64,000 nucleotides of DNA from Henningerozyma blattae CBS 6284 (lineage: Eukaryota; Ascomycota; Saccharomycetes; Saccharomycetales; Saccharomycetaceae), in contig NC_020186.1 of NCBI RefSeq assembly GCF_000315915.1, forward strand, positions 310,001 to 374,000. The letters run 5' to 3'. Position numbers and translations under genes: made by a program. The notes beneath the pieces are model-generated. The model did no database searches, was not told where the DNA came from, and saw only the letters and a program-made list of their open reading frames with translations. Shown one piece after another: positions 21,195 through 31,388 of this stretch (the first letter of the stretch is position 1; each line of letters opens with the position of its first letter).

Positions 21195-23339
21195 ATGATG
21201 CAGGCCGATTATAGAAATGTATCGTATCAAAATATCGGTCAAGGATATCCAAATAACAACAACAATAATTCTAATGATAGTATTTTAAAACAATCAAATG
21301 ATAGACATGATACCGATTCTATGCGACCAGATAATAATAATAACATTCATACAAATTATAATACTCCCAACGTCATGAGTAAAAGGCAAAGGTTACGTGA
21401 TTTGGTACGATCCACAAAGGATTATTATTTACCTACTATTACTTCTACTATTACCCAAAAGACTAGAGAAGGTATTAAAGCTGTAAATAATACTACTGCA
21501 GGGTTATATTCCCATGATCCTTATTCAGTAAACGGTATTCCATTTAACGTGGATATTCACTATTATCCAACTTATTCCACATATAATGATGAATTGAAAA
21601 AATTCGAGACAGTTATAAGGTTGGGTGTTGGTGCACCAGGTGATCCTAAATCCAAAAGGAATAGAATCATTATGTCATTATGTAAACGTTATTTAAGAAC
21701 AGGTAATGAAGAAATATTTGATTCACCTATGTCTAGTAGAACCACCTCAAGAGATATTACTCCAACAAACACAAATCCTAATTTTGAACCGAATTATTAT
21801 TTAAATTCTCCTAATTCATCGTCTTCTGATTTCTCAAATGATTCTGGATATAGCCGTTACAGTTATAACAATGGTGATAATTCTCATAACATGGGTCGAT
21901 ACGGTTTATCTAGTCGTCCTAATTCAAACCAATTAAACTATGCAGACTCCTATTCGGATATATCAGATAGTTATCAAAGTGAACTCGATATTTTACAGAC
22001 CCGTGTTAATGGGTTTTTAGAGAAAAAAGTTCCTAATCTTCCAGTAACAATTGAATTAATTGCTAATCCAGATGATGATTGTACAACTGCAAGCCATAAT
22101 AGTATGGGAAGTAGCGATGGTTATGATGAATTTGATGACAGTGATGATAATGAAAGTCATCTTTCGATTAAAAATAAATATAATTTGGATATTTCTAAAT
22201 CAAATTCACATAATGATGTTTCATTGAATAAAACATATTATGCAACAACTGATTATTTTGGAGATATATATTTAAGAACAAAGACAAATTTTTTACCAAC
22301 TCAAATGAGAATTACTTTAAATTTACCGGACAATTTCCCCAAACAAGTTTCAAAACGATTTGCAATTGATTTTATCAAAGGTGACGGTGTGGCTTTAATT
22401 AGTGACATTGACGATACTATTAAGCATACCGGTGTTACAGGGGATAAAATGTCCATGTTCCGTAACGTATTTATACATCCATTAGACTCTTGGTTAATTG
22501 ACGGTTTACCAAACTGGTACAACAATTTGCAAGATCAACTTGATGTAGATTTTTTTTATGTTTCAAATTCACCTCTACAAATGTTTCAATCATTAGAAGA
22601 TTATATTCAAACATATTATCCTCCTGGACCGTTATATCTTAAACAATATTCGGGCAATTTGTTATCAAGTATTATGGTATCCAGTGCTTCAAGGAAGTTG
22701 GAACCCATAACTAGATTAATGAAAGATTTTCCAAGTAAGAAATTTATCCTTGTAGGAGACTCAGGTGAACAAGATTTCGAAGCCTATATTGATACTGCAT
22801 TGAATTTTAAGGATCAAGTAATTTCTATTTATATTCGTTGTTGTAAAAACTCAATGAGTGATTTCCCAGAAAAAGAACAACAAGTAATGTTTGAATTAAA
22901 TGAATTAATTCGAGAAAATTATACTGATACATTTCTTCGAAAGCAACGCAGTAAATCTAAAAAAGCCCCACCAATCCCCACAAAAAAGCCTATTTTGACA
23001 CCAGAGCAGATAAGGAAGATTAAAAATTCACGTACGATAAATAAAGTGCATGTGTCATTGCCTCAACCACCATTGACACCAAGAAGAGCTCAAACAACAA
23101 GTAGTTTTAAAATTGGAAGTCATATCGATTTAGATTTCGATTCAAGAAGAACCGCGCCTTCAGTGTCAACAGTCATATATGATAAAAAGGAAGAAACATG
23201 GAAGCGTAGAGTTAATGATGGGTTGAATTTACTAAAATCAATTGATCCAACTTCTCAAGGTATTAGTTTGATGTTCTTTAATGATCCAAATGTTGTGTGT
23301 AAAGATTCATTTGAAGAAATAGAAAATTTAAGAACGTAA
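21195..23339 (+). CDS. APP1: Mg2+-dependent phosphatidate phosphatase App1
   Basis: Converts phosphatidic acid to diacylglycerol at cortical actin patches during endocytosis. From the first in-frame ATG (21195) the product is 714 residues. The conserved N-terminal domain begins near KRQRLRDLVRSTKDYYLP, and the HAD-like catalytic DxDxT motif is DIDDT at residues 404-408, followed by FFYVSNSPLQMF and FILVGDSGEQDFE. The C-terminus has proline motifs (APPIPTKKP, PQPPLTPRR) suited to SH3 partners such as Abp1. S. cerevisiae App1 (YNL094W) is 587 residues; extra length is Asn/Ser-rich insertions. The frame is open 173 codons upstream of this ATG (see next entry). YNL094W lies on the sister track in S. 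cerevisiae, so its presence here reflects differential gene loss. Confidence 0.93.
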   Translation: MMQADYRNVSYQNIGQGYPNNNNNNSNDSILKQSNDRHDTDSMRPDNNNNIHTNYNTPNVMSKRQRLRDLVRSTKDYYLPTITSTITQKTREGIKAVNNTTAGLYSHDPYSVNGIPFNVDIHYYPTYSTYNDELKKFETVIRLGVGAPGDPKSKRNRIIMSLCKRYLRTGNEEIFDSPMSSRTTSRDITPTNTNPNFEPNYYLNSPNSSSSDFSNDSGYSRYSYNNGDNSHNMGRYGLSSRPNSNQLNYADSYSDISDSYQSELDILQTRVNGFLEKKVPNLPVTIELIANPDDDCTTASHNSMGSSDGYDEFDDSDDNESHLSIKNKYNLDISKSNSHNDVSLNKTYYATTDYFGDIYLRTKTNFLPTQMRITLNLPDNFPKQVSKRFAIDFIKGDGVALISDIDDTIKHTGVTGDKMSMFRNVFIHPLDSWLIDGLPNWYNNLQDQLDVDFFYVSNSPLQMFQSLEDYIQTYYPPGPLYLKQYSGNLLSSIMVSSASRKLEPITRLMKDFPSKKFILVGDSGEQDFEAYIDTALNFKDQVISIYIRCCKNSMSDFPEKEQQVMFELNELIRENYTDTFLRKQRSKSKKAPPIPTKKPILTPEQIRKIKNSRTINKVHVSLPQPPLTPRRAQTTSSFKIGSHIDLDFDSRRTAPSVSTVIYDKKEETWKRRVNDGLNLLKSIDPTSQGISLMFFNDPNVVCKDSFEEIENLRT

Positions 23340-23672
23340 TGCATATCTATGTCAACTCTCGAGAGTGTTCTACTATATATATAAGCATAAACGTATTTAT
23401 AACTTGGATACATAGAGTAATAATATTAATCAATTTATTTTTTTTGAATAGTTTTTAATTAGAATGAGTTGTTAAAATTACAATTATTTTATTAATATTT
23501 GGATATAAAGATGGATATTATAAAGAAGAAGGTATGGAATTTTATTTCCTTTAATCTAAATAATTCTAAAAAACGATGGGAGAATGTTTTTTGTTGTTGT
23601 TTTTTATTTTTTTCAATGCATTATAAAGTGGATGATAAAAATTAAATCTAACGAAAGCAAATAAGATTTTTA
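23340..23672. other. Convergent spacer APP1 / TMA46
   Basis: About 330 bp of AT-rich 3' flank with a (TA)n run near 23374. Nothing recognised. Confidence 0.6.
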
Positions 23673-24749
23673 TCAATTTGCTTCAACAGTTGGAATTGAG
23701 GCAGTAGCCACAGAATTTTCAGATTCTGCGGCTGCATGATTTGTTTCGTCTCTTCTAATGATGATATCGAAAGTTGGATTACTACCATCACCATAATCTT
23801 TAATAGCAGCATCATCTTTATGTTCGGCTTTTCTCAAAGCATCGGTAAATTCTGTTAAGTCCCAAGAACCATCTTCTGTTATATCGGCATTAGAAGAGCC
23901 AATATTCTCTTTAGCCAATTTTAATATGATTTCACGACCATTTAATTTCTTATGATTTTTCATTTCAGCATATAATCTTTCAATAATATGATTTTTTTTC
24001 CATTCAGCAAAATTTTCTACAGTGATTGGAGTCAACTTGGTTTTATCTAATTTACCTCTTTCAGTTTCAATGAATTCTTCTAAAGTAATCTTTGGTTGAT
24101 TTTCCAATGCTTCTCTCTCTAATCTCTGTTGTTCTTTAGTCTTTAATATGAAACCTTCTGGTAAGGAATGTCTATACATACATTTATCACCGTTATTGGG
24201 ACAGACCCAAAACCAACCGTACTTACCATTTTCCACAGCTTCAATGAAATATTTACAAACTTTATCTGTAGTAGTCTTTGGATTACCATGTTTGGATAAA
24301 ATAACACTTCTCAATTTTTCTTCATCCCAGCTATCCATGGTATCTTGTTCTTTTTCATCTCTAGTATCTTGATATAAATCTCTCTTTGCTACTTTTCTAC
24401 CAACGTTCAAATCATGAGAAAATTTACACTTGGCACCTTTATTACAATTCCCTAATTTGAATAAAGCACAAACAACGGTCTTTGGATCCACCCCATTTTG
24501 AACTTTTTGGTCCATAATCGGATTGAATAAAGCTCTTCTTTCAGCTTCTTGAGCTTCCTTTAATTTCTTTTCTTCCAGTTTCTTACGTTTCAAAGCATCT
24601 TTATCTGGGTCAGCTTGGGATTGCACTTGTTTAATATACTTTTGAACTTTGGTGGATCTATTTTTATTTTTCATACCAAATGTCTTGTCGACATTATCTT
24701 TCTTCTTAGCTGGTTGTTGAACTTGTTTCTTCTTGGATTTTGGAGGCAT
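23673..24749 (-). CDS. TMA46: Ribosome-associated CCCH zinc-finger protein (DFRP family)
   Basis: Partner of the translational GTPase Rbg1 (DRG family), associating with translating ribosomes. The 358-residue product begins with a Lys-rich stretch ([18 protein letters not shown]). It has a first CCCH finger at about residues 87-105 (C-x7-C-x5-C-x3-H in [19 protein letters not shown]) and a second, atypically spaced finger ending [14 protein letters not shown]. The DRG-binding DFRP region follows in the C-terminal half ([19 protein letters not shown]). S. cerevisiae Tma46 is 345 residues. The ATG at 24749 is chosen; the 11 codons upstream have no ATG. PAC and RRPE motifs upstream suggest co-regulation with ribosome-biogenesis genes. 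Confidence 0.94.
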   Translation of the reverse strand: MPPKSKKKQVQQPAKKKDNVDKTFGMKNKNRSTKVQKYIKQVQSQADPDKDALKRKKLEEKKLKEAQEAERRALFNPIMDQKVQNGVDPKTVVCALFKLGNCNKGAKCKFSHDLNVGRKVAKRDLYQDTRDEKEQDTMDSWDEEKLRSVILSKHGNPKTTTDKVCKYFIEAVENGKYGWFWVCPNNGDKCMYRHSLPEGFILKTKEQQRLEREALENQPKITLEEFIETERGKLDKTKLTPITVENFAEWKKNHIIERLYAEMKNHKKLNGREIILKLAKENIGSSNADITEDGSWDLTEFTDALRKAEHKDDAAIKDYGDGSNPTFDIIIRRDETNHAAAESENSVATASIPTVEAN

Positions 24750-24912
24750 CTTTACAAATTTTTTTAGCTCGGTTGGTTGCAATTACTTTAAAAATATGAT
24801 GTCGAATACTACGTTGAAACAAAGTTTTTAAAACACTAACCTTTTTTAAAACTCATATGTAAATAGTATAATAATCGGTATGATTTTTGAATAATTTTCT
24901 AATTAGGCCACA

Positions 24913-24964
24913 ACTCATCGCCCGAACATCACTTTAGACGGCATGAAAATTCTGAAATTTTTCA
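24913..24964 (-). promoter_or_regulatory. PAC plus RRPE elements upstream of TMA46
   Basis: On the minus strand, GCGATGAGT (24913-24921) matches the PAC motif and TGAAAAATTTC (24954-24964) matches RRPE. The pair marks ribosome-biogenesis promoters in budding yeasts. They lie 160-220 bp upstream of the TMA46 start, the usual range. Confidence 0.6.
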
Positions 24965-25813
24965 TTTACTTTTTTTTTAAAAATTATTTTCCATCCTTGG
25001 TCTTGGCCGCGCCACAAAATTACAAGGAAAAAAAAATTAAAATAAAATAAAAAACACGTCAGATATATATATATACTGTCACTTATTCCACGTCACTAGA
25101 TAGGATTACAAAATTCACATGTCTCGCCATATAAAATAGTTTAACAAATAGTCTTGTCAAAACATAACACGTTTGTCTTCATTGATCTTACCACTTGTTT
25201 GTTACTACTACTCACTATTGTCTTACATTATTACCACTTGTACAATTACTACACCCTCAAAATAATCTCTTTCGTTTAAAAAAACACTTTACAGTAACCT
25301 CATCTTATTTCAAAAATTGACTTTTTGGCTATTACAGCAATCTATTTGCAGATTCGGAATGTTCTGTTCTTCCTGCCCATTGTGTAACACTGCCTGTTTT
25401 TAGATAGCATATTACTTTTAGTGGCAATTTTCAGTCCCGCCAACACCCCCTGGCCAGCCCGACTAATTACTAACTCGTGATTGCGGAACAACGGAACATT
25501 CAGTCCTCCCAGATTTGGAATTCTGCAACCCGCGATGAGCTAAAGATTGGCTCGCCATTTACAGGCTTTAAGGATACCGTACAAACAAGGTATAGAAAGT
25601 AAAGAATGCTTATCAATACATTTTATATTTTAAAGACTTTGTTATTTGTAGTTATACAAATTGTTGTTTGGTAATTTGTTATTGAGCACTTTGTCATCTA
25701 TTATTTGACGAATTGTATCTGTTGTAGGCATATATAAGCACATACATTTTGGATATCAAGAATTCATATTCTAATTGTTCCCTTTTCTCCACAACGTTGT
25801 TTCCCCTATTTAA
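24965..25813. promoter_or_regulatory. Divergent promoter region TMA46 / HYR1
   Basis: No gene is recognised. TATATAA at 25731-25737 is a good TATA element for the peroxidase gene, about 100 bp upstream of the TTG at 25832 and 227 bp upstream of the ATG. Positions 25360-25520 are C-rich. Confidence 0.5.
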
Positions 25814-25957
25814 TCTCCTTTTTTTGCCGGTTTGCTTTCTACCACTACAAGATTATTAATTAAAGCTTCTACCGTCCCAATTTCTACTTCTTCACTCTCT
25901 CAAAGATATTTCTCAAACACTTTTAATACTTTTAATAGTTATCATAATACTAATACA
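25814..25957 (+). other. ATG-less presequence-like 5' extension of the peroxidase
   Basis: After a TAA at 25811-25813, 48 codons remain open in frame with the peroxidase but contain no ATG. From TTG at 25832 the 42-residue extension has no Asp or Glu, two Arg, one Lys, many Ser/Thr, and a presequence-cleavage-like SQRYFSN. In S. cerevisiae, Gpx3/Hyr1 is known to have a non-AUG-initiated N-terminal extension that directs a fraction to the mitochondrial intermembrane space. The extension lies downstream of the likely TATA box and so within the transcript. Confidence 0.7.
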
Positions 25958-26461
25958 ATGACTACATCATTCTATGAGTTAACTCCAAAGGATAACAAGG
26001 GTCAACCTTTCCCCTTCACTCAATTGAAAGGCAAAGTCGTCATGATCGTCAACGTCGCATCCAAATGTGGTTTCACCCCACAATATAAGGAATTGGAAGA
26101 TTTATACAAGGAATACAAGGACAAAGATTTCATTATCATCGGGTTCCCTTGTAATCAATTCGGTAATCAAGAACCAGGTTCTGATACTGATATTGCCAAG
26201 TTTTGCTCTTTGAACTATGGTGTTACTTTCCCCGTTCTCAAGAAAATCGACGTCAATGGTGTCGATGAAGATCCAGTTTATACTTTCTTAAAGGATCAAA
26301 AATCAGGTTTATTGGGTTTCAAAGGTATTAAATGGAATTTCCAAAAATTTTTGATCTCTAAAAATGGTGAAGTTTTCCAAAGATACTCTTCTTTAACAAA
26401 ACCTAAATCAATGGAAGATGACATTAAAAAATTGCTTGCTGAATCTCCATCTTCTACTTGA
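25958..26461 (+). CDS. HYR1: Thiol peroxidase of the glutathione-peroxidase family (Hyr1/Gpx3-like)
   Basis: Thioredoxin-dependent peroxidase; in S. cerevisiae Hyr1/Gpx3 also acts as the H2O2 sensor that oxidises Yap1. From the ATG at 25958 the product is 167 residues. The peroxidatic Cys is Cys37 in NVASKCGFTPQ, the middle Cys is Cys65 in GFPCNQFGNQEPGSD, and the resolving Cys is Cys83 in FCSLNYGVTFP, matching Cys36/64/82 of Hyr1. WNFQKFL supplies the active-site Trp and Asn. Details such as GQPFPF and EDPVY favour Hyr1 over Gpx2, though the start MTTSFY resembles Gpx2, so the paralogue call is moderate. The frame continues 48 codons upstream without an ATG (next entry). Confidence 0.85.
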   Translation: MTTSFYELTPKDNKGQPFPFTQLKGKVVMIVNVASKCGFTPQYKELEDLYKEYKDKDFIIIGFPCNQFGNQEPGSDTDIAKFCSLNYGVTFPVLKKIDVNGVDEDPVYTFLKDQKSGLLGFKGIKWNFQKFLISKNGEVFQRYSSLTKPKSMEDDIKKLLAESPSST

Positions 26462-26556
26462 GTTTTCAAGTGTACTACTAATAAAAAAAAAAAATAAAGA
26501 GAAAATTATCTAAATATAGCTCGATTTATATATATATATATATATTCTAATTCTTA

Positions 26557-28716
26557 CTACTCCTTCTTTATTTTTAGTTCTTTGATTAATTCTGTTAATT
26601 GTACAATTGTTTTATTCAATTCATCGATTTTCTTTTCAGTAACTTTATTCTTGGCTTCTAATGACTCATATAACTTATAATTCTCCCAACCCCAACCATT
26701 TTCATAACCTTTTTCTACTGGTTGGATGGCTTTGTTGATTCCCTTGTACCATTTAGTCTTGTTGATACCAAATTTTGGATCAGCAGCTTCAGCTTCTCTT
26801 TGAATCTTGATGGCAATATTGTTTCTCAAATTGGTGGCCTGGATGATAGATTCCTCAGCATGGCTAACCCGAGTGATTGTGGCACCATTTTCAGTAACAT
26901 CTGTAGTACTATTACTTGTACTAGCCATACTTTCTTCAGCAAGTCCAATTAAACTTGAATCATTATCTAAGTAACCATCAGTTAAATCCCAAGCGACATC
27001 AATTTCATTGGCATCATCTGGTAATTTCTTAATACGATTATATTGAACTCTCTTGGCAATTTTAATTTCCTTTATAGAAATATAAAACAAAAATGGGCTA
27101 TAGATAATAACCATGATGAAATTGGTTAAGTTTTTGTACCATTGATCAGGAACCATTAAAATTTTCATCACTGGTTTAGAGATAAATAATTCAATTAAAT
27201 TTAATGGTGGAACAAATACATTCTCATCGGGTGCTCTAATAAATCTTAATATCTTTTGTGACATCAACGCCATATATTCATCATCAGAATTATCAGACAC
27301 TTTTTGATAAGCATTAGAATATAATGCAATCAAGATGTTCAATAATATTGTTGTCACAATGAAACAATAACCGTAGTATAAGATCCCTGCGTACGGTGGT
27401 GCAAAATTATCAAATGTTTCATCAAATGAACCAGATCCTAACACCGTAATAATTAGATTGGATAAAATAGATGTGGTAATTTCACGTTTCCCATCAGCTG
27501 AATCCAAACCAAGAAACCCTTGTAAAAACCCAATCATGATTAATCCAAGTAAGACGAAAAATATTAATGATTCCTTCATCATATGTTTCAATACAACTAA
27601 CATGGCACCAACAAATCTTTCAGATTCCAAGTATAACAATAATCTGGACCAAATAAAAGGTGCTGCACAAGCCAGAATTCTATATGAAATTACATCTAAT
27701 TGTTTATTATCATAGGTAGAATCTGGTGACATTGGCCAATAAATACTTATTATTCTTAAATTCATGGAAACTATAATTATCAGATATAATGTATCATTGA
27801 AACAATTCCAAAATTGTAAATATGCCATACCAATGTAGTAAAATTTGAAGAATTCATCCAAAATATAACCAATTGTGAAAAAATATAAAAAGGCTTCAAT
27901 TTTATCGATAGGTTCAATTTCATCTGATGTCTTGGTGTTGACAATAATTGTATAAATTAATAAGAAAAGTACGGAAAATAACAATTGAATGATATTTTGA
28001 TATTGTGGAGTTTTAATTCTTTCTGGAGTGAAATGTCTTGAAAATAATGTTGAAGAGATGGAATTTTCTTTAATGAAAATGGTTGGATCGTTTCTACTTT
28101 GAACAATCCAACCTCTCCATAACCAATTCAAACATCTTTGGAAACCTGATGAGCCAATAACAATGGTGTAATGCATATCGGTAGCTAGTTCCAAGGCATT
28201 AGTTGGCTCTGAATCCACCTCATTTTCATTAATAGTGTAACGATGCAATAACATGTTTAACATCATAAAGTATAAATTCTCACTTTCCTCCTCTTCAATG
28301 ATAATTTTACATAATTGTTGAGCTACTGTGGAACGCAAATTATATAGTTCAGAATTATGTAATTCTTGAGAAGATAAATCATCATACCAATTAGCAACTT
28401 TTAATAGAGAAAATACCAATACTGATTCATATTTTCTCAAACTGTGAGGGTCTGATGGGTCTCCACCACAGGCTTCCCTTGTTAATCTGATAACATTTGC
28501 ATTTAAAATTCTGGAATGTTCACATAATACTAACTCTTCGTTATACGCAATAGGAATAGCTTTATCAATCAAGTATTTTAAATTTAAAGCAATTCTTAAT
28601 ACCTGACGAGAATTTGGTGGTAAAAAACTTATTTCCTCATAATTCTCCGTGATGCTTACATCACTACTGTTGACTGGGAGTATTGGATCCGCATGATGAC
28701 CATGATGACTAGACAT
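26557..28716 (-). CDS. YVC1: Vacuolar TRP-type cation channel
   Basis: Vacuolar membrane channel that releases Ca2+ into the cytosol under hyperosmotic shock. The 719-residue product has a cytosolic N-terminal domain to about residue 235, a six-segment ion-transport region at about 235-475, and a cytosolic tail. The pore-loop/S6 region is recognisable as GSGSFDETFDNFAPPYAGIL then TTILLNILIALYSNAYQKV. The tail has acidic clusters and ends in a short Lys/Leu-rich coiled coil (KKIDELNKTIVQLTELIKEL). S. cerevisiae Yvc1 (YOR087W) is 675 residues. The start ATG at 28716 follows a clean leader. PTC5 and VPS21, which lie between TMA46 and YVC1 in S. cerevisiae, are absent. Confidence 0.94.
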   Translation of the reverse strand: MSSHHGHHADPILPVNSSDVSITENYEEISFLPPNSRQVLRIALNLKYLIDKAIPIAYNEELVLCEHSRILNANVIRLTREACGGDPSDPHSLRKYESVLVFSLLKVANWYDDLSSQELHNSELYNLRSTVAQQLCKIIIEEEESENLYFMMLNMLLHRYTINENEVDSEPTNALELATDMHYTIVIGSSGFQRCLNWLWRGWIVQSRNDPTIFIKENSISSTLFSRHFTPERIKTPQYQNIIQLLFSVLFLLIYTIIVNTKTSDEIEPIDKIEAFLYFFTIGYILDEFFKFYYIGMAYLQFWNCFNDTLYLIIIVSMNLRIISIYWPMSPDSTYDNKQLDVISYRILACAAPFIWSRLLLYLESERFVGAMLVVLKHMMKESLIFFVLLGLIMIGFLQGFLGLDSADGKREITTSILSNLIITVLGSGSFDETFDNFAPPYAGILYYGYCFIVTTILLNILIALYSNAYQKVSDNSDDEYMALMSQKILRFIRAPDENVFVPPLNLIELFISKPVMKILMVPDQWYKNLTNFIMVIIYSPFLFYISIKEIKIAKRVQYNRIKKLPDDANEIDVAWDLTDGYLDNDSSLIGLAEESMASTSNSTTDVTENGATITRVSHAEESIIQATNLRNNIAIKIQREAEAADPKFGINKTKWYKGINKAIQPVEKGYENGWGWENYKLYESLEAKNKVTEKKIDELNKTIVQLTELIKELKIKKE

Positions 28717-30203
28717 GGTATTGGGATTTTTAGAATACTGTTATCTTATTGTGAATGTGATAAAAAAAATAATACAATCTAAACAGGGGTTGCACCCATT
28801 TTAAACAATATATATACATTAGCTAATCTAATCTAATCAAAACTCTGTCAGTTTCCTGAAAAAATTCCTTTATCCAAGGGTCTTTTATACATGCTGAAAA
28901 AATACCCTTCGTTTGAAATTTGGAATGTTTTTTTTATCTCCGCGTGGGGTAGTGCAGGGTTCTTTTATGATTTTTTTCGGATAGCATCTAAGAAATGATT
29001 GCACGGATCAACAGGCTTTTTTACTTCTAGGTATTTCAATTTCGTTCACAGAGTAAATTAATTAACAACGCGAAACTAACGCGTTTCATCTTCATATTAT
29101 ATTTTAAAATTATTAATCGTTTATTATGTTGGATAACATGTTCTAAAGTTTGTATCTGGTTCATGCCTGTTATTTTGTTATTACTAGATCGTTATCTCAC
29201 TGAATCATAAATAGTCGAAATTAATATTACCAGTTGTAACTAACTATATACACCATTTGACTTCTCCTTCTAGTATAAGCAGCTATGAATTTTCATTACC
29301 CTGATATCAACTGTAGCAGTTACTCGAGTTAAAATTCTCAAATAATTATTATTTAAGTTAATTGCATTGTTTATCAGGAACAGTATTTAAACCATAAAGT
29401 TCCATAGATTTCTAGTCAAAATATTGTCCAAGAGACTGATATATCTTGTTAACGATTCTCCTTCGAAGGCAGTTATCCTTAATTATATAATATGTCTACT
29501 GTTAATCTTCTACAGGGTTTACTGCATCAGCAATCTATTCCTTAACTAAACTAGAAAAGAAAAAAATCAAGGAGTAAATTTATTGGCCTCTTCTCGGATA
29601 ATAGTGTAAGTAGTTTGTACTACTGGTAAAAATCACTTACGGTACGTTAGAATATAGAAAGCAAGACATTCGATAATATATCATTAATTAATAATCCTAT
29701 CCTACATTTCAAGAGTAGTTAATCCATTAATTTTATGTACTAGTTCGGAGAAGATGGATATTTTAGAAGTACCATCGGGATATCTTGTACAATTCAAAGT
29801 GTGTGACAAAAAAAAAGGCACGGCTAAGGTTACCCTAGTTGAAAGTAGTAAATATAACTCTTTTTTTTAGTATTATTTATAAGGTTTTAACACTAAACTC
29901 TCAAAACCAAGGTAATATAACGATATTAATCAGTACTAAATATATTTATTTTGTTGCTATGACTCTTTTTTCAGTTGAGCAAGAATTTGGAAAACTTAGG
30001 ATCAGTTTCGGAGTTTTGAAGAACGGTGAAAAAGGGAAAAATCGTGACTGAAAAATTATTTTAGAATTTAATATGTTAAACTAGTAATTTCTGAATACAC
30101 ACAATATTTAAAGGTCACAAAGTTATTTAGAAAAAAACTATAATCCCTTAGCATCATCCTATCCTTAGTGAAAAATACAACTAAAAGGTAGTCAATCTAT
30201 CAG
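28717..30203. other. Spacer between YVC1 and PKP1, end of the YOR block
   Basis: About 1.5 kb between divergent starts, with no long ATG frame. A possible frameshifted small gene (29754-30051) is listed separately. An ACGCGT occurs near 29079. S. cerevisiae synteny breaks here, from chromosome XV-like to chromosome IX-like order. Confidence 0.5.
29754..30051 (+). pseudogene. Possible frameshifted small gene, unrecognised
   Basis: ATG 29754 opens a 38-codon frame (beginning MDILEVPSGYLVQFKVCDKK) that stops at TAG 29868-29870 immediately after eight T residues. A second frame, shifted by +1, is open from 29839 to 30051 with no ATG of its own and ends LRISFGVLKNGEKGKNRD. A one-base change in the T run would join them into a product of about 99 residues. 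The first part reads like real protein, but I do not recognise either part. Chance frames remain possible. Confidence 0.25.
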
Positions 30204-31388
30204 ATGGGGCGTTTCATATTTTCAAAAGTCCTTAAAAGATATCAGCATTTAAACCAATTACCATTTCTACATCAATACCAAATACGGACAAGCTTAACCC
30301 AGCTGATACAAGATTATTCACATAAATCTATTCCTAATATTGATTATGCATATTTAACGAATTGGAATTCTTCTATTAAACCGCATAGTAATGAGCAGTA
30401 TAATTTGAGTATTAACACGATATATTCTTTATTAGTCTATGTTTGCAGAAGGTTAAATTCTATCCATAATTTACCTTATATTGTAGTAATAAATCCATAT
30501 ATTTCAAACAATAATTCAGTATATTTAAAATCTCTGGAGTCTCTACTCTCCTTGGAGTATCCCTATCAATTACAAGATGATAATGCAGTTCGAAGGGTAT
30601 TGAACGAGTTCTTAGATGATCATCAAGATAGTATAATGGAATTGGCAACAGGGTTTAAAGAAGTCGGCGAGTTTTATGATCGAAAAAGTATAAAAGAATT
30701 TTTAGATGCTCATTTAAAAGATCGAATAATAATGAAGTTATTGGCAACTCACTATCTAAAATTAATTGAAAGTGATGACAATGGAGAAACTAATACAATA
30801 ATAGATCCGTCGAGTGTCTCCCATAAAGGTATAGGTGTAATCAACACAAATTTTAATGTTAGTGATCTGGTAAATCAAGTTTCAGAATACGTGGGTGATT
30901 TAACAAGGTTAGAATACGATAGAGCTGTTCCAGTACAAGTTGAGACAAATGACAATAACCCAGTAGAGTTTAGCTGTATTGGTGCTCATTTGGAATATAT
31001 TTTAACTGAAGTACTAAAAAATTCATCATTAGCACAAATAAGAAATGGTAAAAGTGATGTCCCTATTATGGTACAAATTACGAAAGGAAATTGTGGTGAA
31101 ACTTTAAGCATTCGTGTAAGAGATCATGGTGGGGGCATTCCTCCGGAGCGTGAACCTTTTATATTAGATTATGCTTATACTTCAGAAGTAAATAAGCATG
31201 AAGGTGATCCAGCTACACAAGTGAATCAAGTTAACGCTGATGTTCCAAGGGTTGCAGGATTAGGATTTGGGTTACCACTGTGCCGAATGTATGCAGAATT
31301 ATTCGGTGGATCTCTAAGTATTCAAAGTCTTTGGGGGTTAGGCACTGATGTCTATATCATAATAAAAGGAATAACAAATTTTAAGTAA
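30204..31388 (+). CDS. PKP1: Mitochondrial pyruvate dehydrogenase kinase
   Basis: Phosphorylates the E1-alpha subunit (Pda1) of the pyruvate dehydrogenase complex in the mitochondrial matrix and so inactivates it. The 394-residue product, equal in length to S. cerevisiae Pkp1 (YIL042C), has a basic presequence-like N-terminus (FIFSKVLKRYQHLNQLPF), a helical BCDHK domain, and a GHKL ATPase domain. ATP-site motifs are the N box EVLKNSSLAQ, G1 VRDHGGGIPPE, and G2 GLGFGLPLCRMYAELFGG. The neighbour GVP36 (YIL041W) lies about 3.7 kb downstream with insertions in between, supporting PKP1 over PKP2. Confidence 0.9.
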   Translation: MGRFIFSKVLKRYQHLNQLPFLHQYQIRTSLTQLIQDYSHKSIPNIDYAYLTNWNSSIKPHSNEQYNLSINTIYSLLVYVCRRLNSIHNLPYIVVINPYISNNNSVYLKSLESLLSLEYPYQLQDDNAVRRVLNEFLDDHQDSIMELATGFKEVGEFYDRKSIKEFLDAHLKDRIIMKLLATHYLKLIESDDNGETNTIIDPSSVSHKGIGVINTNFNVSDLVNQVSEYVGDLTRLEYDRAVPVQVETNDNNPVEFSCIGAHLEYILTEVLKNSSLAQIRNGKSDVPIMVQITKGNCGETLSIRVRDHGGGIPPEREPFILDYAYTSEVNKHEGDPATQVNQVNADVPRVAGLGFGLPLCRMYAELFGGSLSIQSLWGLGTDVYIIIKGITNFK

